The notes: generated by a model not told the origin, from the letters alone. A stretch of DNA of 64,000 bases from Nocardia beijingensis NBRC 16342 (GCF_001612785.1 NZ_BDBC01000025.1:62001-126000), one strand, 5' to 3'. Shown: positions 41,977 to 49,620, counted from the stretch's first letter. A program made the numbers and translations.

Positions 41977-43635
41977 TCAGTTCGGTTCTTCTGCAATGTC
42001 ATCGTAGCTTGCAACCTGTCCGCGCTGATCGATCTTCCGTTCGATGAGTCGCTTGCGGAGTTCCCCGCTGACACGCTCCGCACGCTTCCTAAGAAACACT
42101 TCGTAATCGTTGGACCATGAGCCGAACCTCTTATACGACCCAATGAGGTGCGACTCCAGCGCCTTCTCGAGATCAGCGTTGCCAGCAGAGAAGCGTTTCA
42201 GATATACCGACGGCGGGTCGGTGCGAATTTGCCGCTTATTCAGATATTCGTCTACGATGGTAATATTCAGGACACTATTAGAATCACGATCCGTAAAGCC
42301 TTTCTTCTTAAGATACGCCTTGGGGAAGAAATGGTGATAGTTTCGACTGTTGGCCTGCTTCAGCCATGCATTTCCTATATGCACCTTAGCGTTATCCTCA
42401 AAAGACTTCGGCTCATGGTATGCATATATACACAGGATCGCTTTGACAAAGGACCGATTGGGCGAGAACAATCCATTTTGAATCAGGAATTCAGGGCTGA
42501 CGTCCACTCCCCAATCATATTCAGGCGACTTGCCTTCTAGTATCGAATCGATGCGATACCTGTCCTGCGCCAGGCGAGATTCGACGGATACAGAATACCT
42601 GCGCCCGAGCGAGCATCGCCAGAAGAAATCCTCAAGGAGGCGCTTCTGAGTCGAGTTCGGCCTCTCGTTCTTGCGATAGAAGAAATAGGCGAATGGAACC
42701 AGTAACGCATTAAAGGGCAACAGCTTTGACGCCGGTATTCTGTATGTAGTCCGAAAGTAGTCGACGGCAGACTCCAGCGCATCCACGGCGCTAGGCCAAC
42801 ATTTGATGAACTCATACTTGTCGAGCCGCAGGATGGACTTCTTGCCACACTCACCATCGAGGATTAGGGAGATCAGCTGGAGCGGTATCGCATCGGAAAC
42901 AGTCTCATATTCAACATCCTCCAGGCGATTACGCAAATCATGTAACTTGTCGGCGAGATCGAATTCTTTCGCTTCATCATAGGTTTTGGCAGCCATTATT
43001 TCAAAGGTAGTCAGAGGCTTCCCGCCCACGTTTATTCGCGTGAAGATCTCGGTCGCGACGTCAATCTCAGCGTCAGTTACTTTCACGATAGGGAAGTCAT
43101 ACGCAGCAAGTCGACTGCGATACTTGTCAATATTATCCAAATATTTGTCATCATAGTGGCGTGCTATCTTAGTGCCACCGTTAATCAGATCCCCCAAGCT
43201 GATCCACGAGCCTTTTGGCAGCTCGGCGACATCCGTTACGACGATTGAATCATGTTCAGTAGCAGAAAGGTTGACAAAAATCTGGGAGAAATCATCCACC
43301 GCCCCGGATGCGCGGACTATCTTCGCCCCCTGAATCGCCGCATAAAGACTGGTAAGCCTTTGTTGGCCGTCGAGCACAAAGGCCGTCTCCGTTCCGGGCG
43401 GAACGTCAGGGAAGGACATGCCACCTATATCTCGGACCGCCCGAAGCCGGTCACGAGTAATCCACAGAATGAATGTACCGACTGGATAGCCCTTGATGAT
43501 GCTGTCAAGTAGCTTCGCCGAATTCTGCAAAGTCCATACAAAATCACGCTGAAACTGTGGAATCTGTATGGTTCCACGTCCAATGTCAGCCAGAAGGCCC
43601 TGATACTTTTCATGGGTAGGTGTCGTTGCGACCAA
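41977..43635 (-). CDS. DUF262 protein with HNH-like C-terminus, GmrS/BrxU-like, probable defence protein
   Basis: I start at TTG 43635 because AAGGAAGA lies 6 bases upstream and homologous-looking sequence follows; a GTG at 43686 would add 17 residues. The 552-residue product has the DUF262 motifs IPQFQRDFVW (near 24) and FVLDGQQRLTSLYAA (near 72, the DGQQR motif of GmrS, SspE and BrxU), FTRINVGGKPLT and a C-terminal HNH-like segment NYHHFFPKAYLKKKG... NSVLNITIVDEYLN. Relatives are nucleotide-driven nucleases of type IV restriction and phage defence. Codon use and AT content are strikingly unlike the neighbours, showing transfer. No partner gene is adjacent. Confidence 0.78.
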   Translation of the reverse strand: MVATTPTHEKYQGLLADIGRGTIQIPQFQRDFVWTLQNSAKLLDSIIKGYPVGTFILWITRDRLRAVRDIGGMSFPDVPPGTETAFVLDGQQRLTSLYAAIQGAKIVRASGAVDDFSQIFVNLSATEHDSIVVTDVAELPKGSWISLGDLINGGTKIARHYDDKYLDNIDKYRSRLAAYDFPIVKVTDAEIDVATEIFTRINVGGKPLTTFEIMAAKTYDEAKEFDLADKLHDLRNRLEDVEYETVSDAIPLQLISLILDGECGKKSILRLDKYEFIKCWPSAVDALESAVDYFRTTYRIPASKLLPFNALLVPFAYFFYRKNERPNSTQKRLLEDFFWRCSLGRRYSVSVESRLAQDRYRIDSILEGKSPEYDWGVDVSPEFLIQNGLFSPNRSFVKAILCIYAYHEPKSFEDNAKVHIGNAWLKQANSRNYHHFFPKAYLKKKGFTDRDSNSVLNITIVDEYLNKRQIRTDPPSVYLKRFSAGNADLEKALESHLIGSYKRFGSWSNDYEVFLRKRAERVSGELRKRLIERKIDQRGQVASYDDIAEEPN

Positions 43636-43896
43636 CGGTTGTCTTCCTTGCAATCGAAAAGGATATGGCTTCGATCTGTGTGGCACCCCAGGCGCGAACG
43701 CCGTTGGCGCTCACCATAATCGAAGTCTCCGACAACTGGTGGCAAAGTTGTGCGGCGATCTTCCACCGCCGAGTCACCACAGGTGGGTGGCTCAGGCCCC
43801 CGGTCGCTGACCGCCCGCTGGGGCTACCAAGAGCGCGACAGGCCAAGTCGTGCTACAGCCAGGGCGGCGCACCGAGAGGCGTACCACCTCTGCCCC
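43636..43896. other. Region between the DUF262 gene and the second sdhB 3' end
   Basis: Holds the promoter and 5' region of the DUF262 gene. From about 43845 to the repeat start there is faint resemblance to the sdhB bases that precede the repeat (GACCGC.CCCG..., AAGT...GCC), which may be a decayed extension of the duplicated sdhB segment. No gene is supported. Confidence 0.4.
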
Positions 43897-44133
43897 GTGT
43901 ACTGGAGCGACGGCAGCTACTTCGGCCCGGCCGCGATCGTGAACGCCCACCGCTTCATCTTCGACAGCCGCGACGAAGGCGCCCGCGAACGCCTCGACAT
44001 CCTCAACGACGTCGAAGGCGTCTGGCGCTGCCGCACCACCTTCAACTGCACCGACGCCTGCCCCCGTGGCATCGAGGTCACCAAGGCCATCCAGGAAGTC
44101 AAGCGAGCGCTCCTGTTCACTCGCTGATTTCAC
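43897..44133 (+). pseudogene. Second sdhB 3' end, right direct repeat of island 1
   Basis: This encodes the last 77 residues of SdhB (from VYWSDGSYFG to the C-terminus) and its stop, identical to the real gene apart from one silent base, but lacks the N-terminal two thirds including the [2Fe-2S] part and the first ligands of CxxCxxC. It cannot make a working subunit. With 38573-38809 it forms the direct repeats around island 1. Confidence 0.9.
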
Positions 44134-44147
44134 GGACCCAGCCGCAC

Positions 44148-44186
44148 CGAAGGCCGCCTCCATCACTGCGATGGAGGCGGCCTTCG
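44148..44186 (+). terminator. Terminator after the second sdhB 3' end
   Basis: CGAAGGCCGCCTCCATC-ACTGC-GATGGAGGCGGCCTTCG, a perfect 17-bp stem with a 5-base loop, 20 bases past the duplicated stop. It has the same outer sequence as the terminator at 38823 but a different inner half, with both arms changed together, so pairing is preserved. Confidence 0.8.
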
Positions 44187-44239
44187 CCGTTTGTGAGGTG
44201 GGCTGCTTCCACCGGCGGTCGCGGCATGCTCAGCCCAGG

Positions 44240-44731
44240 TCAGGCCGGGTTCACGAGATGCGCCCCAGGTCCGGGTGTGCGACGGATCGCCGAGGGTGGC
44301 AGATGGGTGTGGCCGCCGGCGCATTCGAGGACGATGCGAACCGGCTCCTGGCATTCCTCGCCGCTTTCGGTCTGGTGGCGGACCACCACCGAGGGGCCCT
44401 GCGGATCTGCCAGGTACTTGTCGCCCCATTCGAGTAAGGCGATCAACGTCGGTCGCAGATCCAAGCCGCGCGGGGTGAGGCGGTACTCGTAGCGCTGCCG
44501 AGCGCCCGGTTCCCGATAAGGGATTTTCTCCAGCACGTCGGCTTCGACGAGGCTGTCGAGCCGGGCCGAGAGCAGATTGCTGGCTATGCCCAAGCGGTCG
44601 CGGAATTCGCTGAACCGTCGCGCGCCGTCGAGCGCCTCCCGCACGATCAGTAGCGACCAGCGTTCTCCGATCACCGACAGCGCACGTGCCACTGAGCAGT
44701 TGACGGGGTCGATGCGCGGTGCGGACGTCAT
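44240..44731 (-). CDS. HxlR family transcriptional regulator
   Basis: A 163-residue winged-helix protein. The HxlR signature is clear: NCSVARALSVIGERWSLLIVREAL, RRFSEFRDRLGIASNLLSARLDSLVEADVLEK and YEYRLTPRGLDL with WGDKYL. The extra C-terminal 50 residues with two Cys are common in actinobacterial members. It is divergent from the tautomerase gene, whose promoter region holds a direct repeat that may be its binding site. Confidence 0.88.
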   Translation of the reverse strand: MTSAPRIDPVNCSVARALSVIGERWSLLIVREALDGARRFSEFRDRLGIASNLLSARLDSLVEADVLEKIPYREPGARQRYEYRLTPRGLDLRPTLIALLEWGDKYLADPQGPSVVVRHQTESGEECQEPVRIVLECAGGHTHLPPSAIRRTPGPGAHLVNPA

Positions 44732-44745
44732 GCGGCCACGATACC

Positions 44746-44797
44746 CATCTGAGTTGACTTTTTATATCCAGGGTCATACGGTGCCGCCATCTGAGTT
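44746..44797. promoter_or_regulatory. Direct repeat CATCTGAGTT in the hxlR-tautomerase intergenic region
   Basis: CATCTGAGTT occurs at 44746-44755 and 44788-44797, 42 bp apart (about four helix turns). TTGACT at 44754-44759 with CATACG at 44775-44780 would make a rightward promoter between the repeats. This spacing on one face of the helix fits binding of two HxlR dimers; the assignment is inference. Confidence 0.45.
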
Positions 44798-44825
44798 TCA
44801 TAACTAAACCTAGGAGGCGGTCGGC

Positions 44826-45326
44826 ATGCCCATGCTCGATGTCTACATCCTCGCGGGCACCTTCACTCCCGAGCGCGAAGCAGCCCTGCTGAACCGAATC
44901 ACCGAAATCCTCATCCGGCATGAGGGTTTCGACCCGTCGGACCCGATCACACGCTCCGTGTCGTGGGCCTTTCTGCACCGGCCTGCCGCCGTGTTCGTCG
45001 GCGGCGCGCCCGCGGAAGCCCCACGGTACAAAGTGGTGCCGTCCGTACCGGAGGGACAACTCGACGCGGTGCAACGGGCCGGCGTCGTCCGGGAGATCAC
45101 CGAGGCCATCCTCGACGCCGAGGACGGCGCGTGGCCGCGCGACCCCAGCCGCATCTGGGTCTTCCCCACCGAGATTCCCGAAGGACACTGGGGCGGTTCC
45201 GGCGAAATCAAAACCTTGAAGGACATCCTGGCCCGATTGACCGGCGGCAACCTCGACCAAGCCTCGGCACTGGCCGCCGAACGAATCACAGCCAGCCGAC
45301 TTGAACGCGACCGCGCTCCGCGATGA
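44826..45326 (+). CDS. Tautomerase superfamily protein
   Basis: A 166-residue protein beginning MPMLDVYILAGTFTPERE; after Met removal Pro1 is the catalytic base of the tautomerase (4-oxalocrotonate tautomerase/MIF) fold. Its length suggests a fused double beta-alpha-beta unit with a C-terminal extension. AGGAGG lies 8 bases ahead. It is divergent from the HxlR regulator and may be its target, perhaps in detoxification of an aldehyde or quinone-like compound (inference). Confidence 0.75.
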   Translation: MPMLDVYILAGTFTPEREAALLNRITEILIRHEGFDPSDPITRSVSWAFLHRPAAVFVGGAPAEAPRYKVVPSVPEGQLDAVQRAGVVREITEAILDAEDGAWPRDPSRIWVFPTEIPEGHWGGSGEIKTLKDILARLTGGNLDQASALAAERITASRLERDRAPR

Positions 45327-45391
45327 CTACGAGTGGCACACCAGCGAGAGCGCTACTCGACGTTTGCCACAGTCATGCGCCCGTAACGGTC

Positions 45392-45415
45392 AGTACGTGG
45401 CGTACTTGACGTACT
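45392..45415. promoter_or_regulatory. Candidate autoregulatory operator of the toxin-antitoxin pair
   Basis: AGTACGT (45392-45398) and ACGTACT (45409-45415) are inverted around a further GTACTT, so GTAC-type half-sites recur every 8-9 bases. It lies about 50 bases ahead of the antitoxin start, where Phd/YefM antitoxins usually bind to repress their own operon. Confidence 0.45.
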
Positions 45416-45462
45416 TTTAGGAGGGCGGGATTATGGAGACGCAGCGATTCTGGAGGTGACCG

Positions 45463-45879
45463 ATGTCAGCGGTGCACTACGACAGCTACACCGACGCACG
45501 CGCCCATCTCAAAGAGTTGTTGGATGCTGCCGTACGAGGACGTGTGGCGACTGTACGGCGCGACGCCGAGTACGCCGCGGTGGTCGATGCTGAACGGCTC
45601 CGCTCCATGCTTGCGAAGGTTTGCCCGTCCGGTGCGGAAGTGGTTGCCGAGAACGGGGGATGGTCGGTGTTCCTGCCGGGGTTGCCGGTGGCCGCCGACG
45701 GCGGCACGCTCGATGAGGCCATAGACGAGACGATCGCCGCATTGCGCGAATACGCCGAGGACTGGCAAACCAGGCTGCGCGACGCACCGAACCATCGGGA
45801 GAACTGGGGCCTCATTCAGCTGATCGGCCTGAGCAACGACGCCCAACTTCGGGAATGGCTGGTCGGAGCCGCCGGATGA
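45463..45879 (+). CDS. Antitoxin with Phd/YefM-like N-terminus and HicB-like C-terminus
   Basis: A 138-residue protein. The N-terminus (VHYDSYTDARAHLKELLDAAVRGRVATVRRDAEYAAVVDAERLRSML) fits the Phd/YefM DNA-binding fold, and the C-terminal GWSVFLPGLPVAADGGTLDEAIDETIAALREYAEDW is HicB-like. GGAGGT precedes the ATG. It overlaps the toxin gene by ATGA. It should neutralise the toxin and repress the operon. Confidence 0.75.
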   Translation: MSAVHYDSYTDARAHLKELLDAAVRGRVATVRRDAEYAAVVDAERLRSMLAKVCPSGAEVVAENGGWSVFLPGLPVAADGGTLDEAIDETIAALREYAEDWQTRLRDAPNHRENWGLIQLIGLSNDAQLREWLVGAAG

Positions 45880-46301
45880 CCTGGCCGCAGCCGACTCGCA
45901 AGCGTCACGAACAGTTTTGCGAGATCGAGGGGTGGGAGCGGATACGGGATGCACGAGGCCGCACTGGAACCCACCACGTCACTTATGAATTGGGCCTAGC
46001 GGACGGCCGAATTCTGCGCACCCGCATCTCCCATCCCGTCGATCGCACAACTTACGGCCCCTCCCTGTGGGCGCACATCTTGCGGGACCAACTGGACGTA
46101 AACGAAGATTCGTTCTGGGAATGCGTCTTGAACGACGTGTTGCCGAACCGCGGTCTTCCAGAGAAGCCCAAGTCATCATTGCCCATCGACCTCGTGCACT
46201 TGCTGATTCAGCGAGTGGGTCTCACCGAGGACGAAATCGCCCTGATGACCCGGGAGGAAGCGATCACTCGCATACAGCGGTTCTGGACCGAAGGCCGCTG
46301 A
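45876..46301 (+). CDS. Toxin of the toxin-antitoxin pair (cytotoxic translational repressor type)
   Basis: A 141-residue protein from ATG 45876 (MTWPQPTRKRHEQFCEIEGWERIRDARGRTGTHHVTYEL...). The DGRILRTRISHPVDRTTYGPSLWAHILRDQL core with a conserved His is found in actinobacterial proteins annotated as cytotoxic translational repressors of toxin-antitoxin systems, resembling HicA-like RNA-binding toxins. Overlap with the antitoxin stop supports the pairing. Activity is assumed from the family only. Confidence 0.65.
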   Translation: MTWPQPTRKRHEQFCEIEGWERIRDARGRTGTHHVTYELGLADGRILRTRISHPVDRTTYGPSLWAHILRDQLDVNEDSFWECVLNDVLPNRGLPEKPKSSLPIDLVHLLIQRVGLTEDEIALMTREEAITRIQRFWTEGR

Positions 46302-46361
46302 AACCAGCTCGCCGACCAGGGCGCTCGGGAATGCTCGAGCAAGAAGCCGAGCGAGCGTCCT

Positions 46362-47375
46362 TCATTCGTCGGGGTGGGGTTCGAGTGCTGCCGCGAGGGC
46401 CGAGGCGAGGGCGGCCACGGCGCGATCGTCGTCGCGGGTCAGGTGCCGCAGGGTATCGAGCGCGATGGTGTCCGGCATCTCGGCGAGCGCTTGGGTCAGG
46501 CGTAGCCGCACCGCCGAATCACCCTTGTGTTCGTTCAGCTCGTCGACCAGCGCGCTGATGATCCGGTCGGCCCACTCCGGGTCTCGCGCCAGCGTCCCCA
46601 GGATCTCGGCCGCCTCGACATCGTTCGGGCCATCGACCACTGTGCCGACGAGCGCGGGCACGGCCAGGGTCATGCCGCGCGCGCCCAAGGAGAGAGCGGC
46701 GCGTCTGCGGACCGTCGCGTCCGGGTCATCGAGCGCGCTCGTGAGCGCCGCCGTCGTCTCGTCGCCCGGTAGTTCGGCGAGCGCCAGGACCGCGCGCCGC
46801 CGGATGTCGACGTTGTCGGAGGCCAGGCCGGCCGCCACGCTCGCCACACTGTCACCGCCCGCTCGCGCGAGCGCCCACCGCAGTGCCCCGGCCACGTACG
46901 GATCGGATTCGGTGAGCACCGCCTCGGCCAGCAGTTCGGCGGGCACCGATACGTCCTCGGCCGGGGCCAGGACCGCCTGCTGGCGTTGGGCGGCGTCCGG
47001 CGAACCGAGTCCGCGCAGGAGTTCGACGATGCGCAGGGCGTCTTGCCAGCCGGAGGGTTCGGCGGCATCGACCCTGCGCAGTCGATCGAGCAGCTCCCGC
47101 TCTCGGTTCAGTCGTTCTTCGGTCTTCCGGATGAGGTCGCCGACCAGTGCGGACGGCGTGAATCCCGCGTCGTCGAGCGCACGAGCGATTTGGCTCAGCG
47201 ACATTCCGAGGGACCGCAGCCCTTCCACATGGAAGATGCGCCGGATGTCCTCCGGGGAGTATTCCCGGTAGCCGCCCACGGTGCGGCCGGTCGGTCGCAC
47301 CAGCCCGAGGGAGTCGTAATGCCGGAGCATCCGCGCGCTCACCCCCGAGCGGCGCGCCACCTCACCGATCAGCAC
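46362..47375 (-). CDS. MerR family regulator with C-terminal HEAT repeats
   Basis: A 337-residue protein. Residues 1-70 form a MerR winged helix (LIGEVARRSGVSARMLRHYDSLGLVRPTGRTVGGYREYS), followed by a coiled-coil dimer helix and, from about residue 120, helical HEAT-like repeats (PDAAQRQQAVLA, SDNVDIRRRAVLALAELPGDETTAALTSALDDPDATVRRRAALSLG). HEAT repeats replace the usual small ligand domain. Its start overlaps the end of the HEAT-repeat gene by 7 bases, and both are probably read from the MerR-type promoter at 48067-48097. Confidence 0.85.
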   Translation of the reverse strand: MLIGEVARRSGVSARMLRHYDSLGLVRPTGRTVGGYREYSPEDIRRIFHVEGLRSLGMSLSQIARALDDAGFTPSALVGDLIRKTEERLNRERELLDRLRRVDAAEPSGWQDALRIVELLRGLGSPDAAQRQQAVLAPAEDVSVPAELLAEAVLTESDPYVAGALRWALARAGGDSVASVAAGLASDNVDIRRRAVLALAELPGDETTAALTSALDDPDATVRRRAALSLGARGMTLAVPALVGTVVDGPNDVEAAEILGTLARDPEWADRIISALVDELNEHKGDSAVRLRLTQALAEMPDTIALDTLRHLTRDDDRAVAALASALAAALEPHPDE

Positions 47376-48055
47376 GCAGTTGTCTCCTCCCGATCCGGAC
47401 CGAGCGCGACGACCCGTCTGGCCGCGTCCACGGCGAGGTCGAATCCGGCATCCGGGTCGCGCAGGAGCCGCTCGGTGGCACCCGCGTGCGCGCGCACCAC
47501 CGGGTCGTCACTCGCCATCGCCGCCCGGAGGACCGGCTCGACCACGTCACCCAGCGCGACGAGAGCGCGGCTCAGGCTCAACCGTACGTCCCGGTCACCG
47601 CGGCCGAACTGCGTGGCCAGCTCCGCGGCCAGACTTTCCTTCTCCCCCTCGGGCACGAGAACGACGGCGGCGCGCCAAGCGCTGCGCGCGACCTCGTCGT
47701 CGGCATCGTGCAGCAAGGACCGCGTGATCGCAGGCCAGGCGTCCTGGTCCCCGATCTTGGACAACGTGTGCAGCGCTTGACTGCGCGCCTGAGGACGCTC
47801 CGAACCCAGCTCCGCGCGGAGTTTCGGCACCGTGATCGCCGATGGCAACCGCGTCAGCGCCCACGTGAGCATGTCGCGCACGAAGAAGTCCGGCTCGATC
47901 GCGCAGCGTTGGATCAGCGCGTCGAGGAAACCGGGATCGGGATGCGTGCCGATCGCCAGCGCCGCCTCGAGCCGCGTGGACGAGTTCCGCGCCGCCAGGG
48001 CGTCGAGCAGTCGCGTGTGTTGTGGATTGCTGTGTGTCGAATTGATGGGGACCAC
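47369..48055 (-). CDS. HEAT repeat domain protein
   Basis: From GTG 48055 about 228 residues built almost wholly of HEAT/PBS-lyase-type helical pairs (NSSTRLEAALAIGTHPDPGFLDALIQRCAIEPDFFVRDMLTWALTRLP; RSQALHTLSKIGDQDAWPAITRSLLHDADDEVARSAWRAA). No catalytic motif. It is co-transcribed with the MerR-HEAT regulator and could be a stand-alone ligand sensor or decoy partner for the regulator's own repeats. The start is uncertain because the frame extends upstream into the radC end. Confidence 0.75.
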   Translation of the reverse strand: MVPINSTHSNPQHTRLLDALAARNSSTRLEAALAIGTHPDPGFLDALIQRCAIEPDFFVRDMLTWALTRLPSAITVPKLRAELGSERPQARSQALHTLSKIGDQDAWPAITRSLLHDADDEVARSAWRAAVVLVPEGEKESLAAELATQFGRGDRDVRLSLSRALVALGDVVEPVLRAAMASDDPVVRAHAGATERLLRDPDAGFDLAVDAARRVVALGPDREETTAC

Positions 48056-48066
48056 CTCCGACAGCC

Positions 48067-48097
48067 AGTGAAGGCCTTCACACAGTGAGAAGGTCAA
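48067..48097 (-). promoter_or_regulatory. MerR-type promoter with 19-bp spacer and dyad
   Basis: On the reverse strand TTGACC (48097-48092) is followed after 19 bases by TTCACT (48072-48067). The spacer holds the dyad CCTTCTCACTGTGTGAAGG, with one unmatched base. An over-long spacer with an internal dyad is the mark of MerR-activated promoters. It lies at the very end of radC and would start transcription near the GTG of the HEAT gene. Confidence 0.65.
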
Positions 48098-48765
48098 GCG
48101 AACCTCGGGGCGCTCGTCCACTTCTCCCCCGCGAGCACCACGTGGTCGAGGAAGCGGAGGCCGACGGTGCGGGCCGCTTCGATGAGGAGGGTGGTGGTGT
48201 GGCGGTCGTCGGAGCTGGGGGTCGGATCGCCGGAGGGGTGGTTGTGCACGATGGCGAAGGCGCGGCCGTCGTGCCGCAGGACGGTGTTCAGGACTTCGCG
48301 GACGGGGACGGACACCTGATCGACAGCGCCTTCGGCGACGAAGACCTTTTGACGGAGGCGGTTCTGCGCGTCGCAGACCAGCACGAGCAGACGCTCGACC
48401 CGGCAGCCCGCGAAGAGCGGAATGGCGGCGGCGGCCACGTCGGCGGGACCGGCGAGCCGGACCGACGTGTCCGGCCTGCCGCGTGCGCGCGCGCCGAGGT
48501 GGAAGGCGGCGATGATCGCCGCGGCCTTCGCCACGCCGATGCCCGCGCGGCGCGACAACTCCTCCGGACGCGCCGAGGCCAACCCGGTCAGCCCGCCGTG
48601 CTCGACCAGCAGCTCCACCGCCAGGTCCAGCGCGCTCGCACCGCGCCTGCCGTGCCGCAGCAACAATGCGAGCAACTCCGCGTCGCTCAGTGCTTGCGGT
48701 CCGAGCGCCAGCAACCGCTCACGCGGCCGCTGCGTCACCGGCACGTCGATCAGAGAGACCGCCAT
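48094..48765 (-). CDS. radC: RadC family JAB/MPN domain protein
   Basis: A 223-residue protein from ATG 48765. N-terminal helix-hairpin-helix-like region (LSDAELLALLLRHGRRGASALDLA... GIGVAKAAAIIAAFHLG) and a C-terminal JAB metalloprotease-like domain with VHNHPSGDPTPSSDD (His-x-His and Asp zinc site). RadC was once linked to DNA repair, but its role is unresolved. The gene ends inside the promoter of the HEAT/MerR operon. Confidence 0.9.
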   Translation of the reverse strand: MAVSLIDVPVTQRPRERLLALGPQALSDAELLALLLRHGRRGASALDLAVELLVEHGGLTGLASARPEELSRRAGIGVAKAAAIIAAFHLGARARGRPDTSVRLAGPADVAAAAIPLFAGCRVERLLVLVCDAQNRLRQKVFVAEGAVDQVSVPVREVLNTVLRHDGRAFAIVHNHPSGDPTPSSDDRHTTTLLIEAARTVGLRFLDHVVLAGEKWTSAPRFA

Positions 48766-49032
48766 GACTCCCACCCCTCGGTCACGTCAACAGTGCCCCG
48801 GATTCTGCCAGGGACCACCGACAGTCCGGCCGGCACCGGAACCGGATCGCACTCGCCTCGGCGGACCGATCCGCGGGCTCAGCAGCAGGACGCCGCCCCG
48901 TGCCGAGGCACGTCCGCCCCGCGTCTTCCCGCCGGCCGTGCGGACAACTCGGCAGCAGGACGCCGCACCCATATGCTGGCTGATGTGCGGTTCGGTAGCC
49001 GAGTCGGTCGCGAGCTGGGGAGCTGATGGGCG

Positions 49033-49332
49033 ATGTGGTACCTGAAGGCGCAATGGCACCACGATTTCGACGACGAGCCGGTCGAACTGTTCAGCGAGAT
49101 CGGCGACGACGGTTTCGAGGTGCGCAAGGTCGAGGTGTTCCGCGACGGGCACCGCGACTGGGCCGATTCGAGCAGCGGCACCGGCACGACCGAACTCGGG
49201 CAGATCCCGGTTCCGACGCCGGACGAGCTGAGCGCCGAGACCGAGTTCACCGCGCTGCAGATCGACGCCGAGGAGTTCGACGAGGTCTGGCGGCACGCCC
49301 TCGACGAGCAACGGCCTACCTCTCCGAGGTAG
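49033..49332 (+). CDS. DUF6881-like small protein
   Basis: A 99-residue acidic protein (MWYLKAQWHHDFDDEPVELFSEIGDDGFEVRKVEVFRDGHRDWADS...). The pattern WyvkviWhHdf.dePv.ly.Ei...g.E.RKVevF.dG matches small actinobacterial proteins classed as DUF6881, related to immunity-like folds. The ATG follows GGGAGCTGATGGGCG. The 260-bp stretch to its left has an 18-bp direct repeat (CAGCAGGACGCCGC at about 48884 and 48952), otherwise nothing. Confidence 0.6.
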   Translation: MWYLKAQWHHDFDDEPVELFSEIGDDGFEVRKVEVFRDGHRDWADSSSGTGTTELGQIPVPTPDELSAETEFTALQIDAEEFDEVWRHALDEQRPTSPR

Positions 49333-49350
49333 CCCGCAGCAGCGGAGCCG

Positions 49351-49548
49351 CTAGCGGTCCATCACCGCGACGTCGGGTAGCCCGACGAACGCCTTCGCGG
49401 CCAAGCGCTGCAGATTGTGCAGCTGGCGCTCGTGCACGACGATCCGGCGCAAGGCCTCGTTGACGGTGGCGGCGCTGGACGACGTGCCCATGATGGCGGC
49501 GGCCGCGGCGAGCAGGTCCTGGTCGAGATCGATCCGCACGGATTTCAT
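49351..49548 (-). CDS. VapB-type antitoxin, apparently without toxin
   Basis: A 65-residue protein from ATG 49548, with GGAGG upstream. The MKSVRIDLDQDLLAAAAAIMGTSSSAATVNEALRRIVVHERQ pattern is the ribbon-helix-helix VapB/DUF2191 type. The position downstream where a PIN-domain VapC toxin would be expected is occupied by the convergent DUF6881-like gene, so it is an orphan or acts on a distant toxin. Confidence 0.7.
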   Translation of the reverse strand: MKSVRIDLDQDLLAAAAAIMGTSSSAATVNEALRRIVVHERQLHNLQRLAAKAFVGLPDVAVMDR

Positions 49549-49620
49549 GCGCCCTCCTTCATACTTTCGCCATCTTGCGGCATAACGTCCGCTCATGTCC
49601 GGCAAATCGCCAACTCGGCC

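Noticed and set aside
38803..43897. Integrase or transposase in island 1
   Set aside because: All frames between the repeats were considered; none shows tyrosine or serine recombinase or DDE motifs. The same holds for island 2.
43897..44127. Separate short ferredoxin-like gene
   Set aside because: It is the sdhB 3' end to the base, lacks its own ribosome site and the first clusters, and is explained as a duplication.
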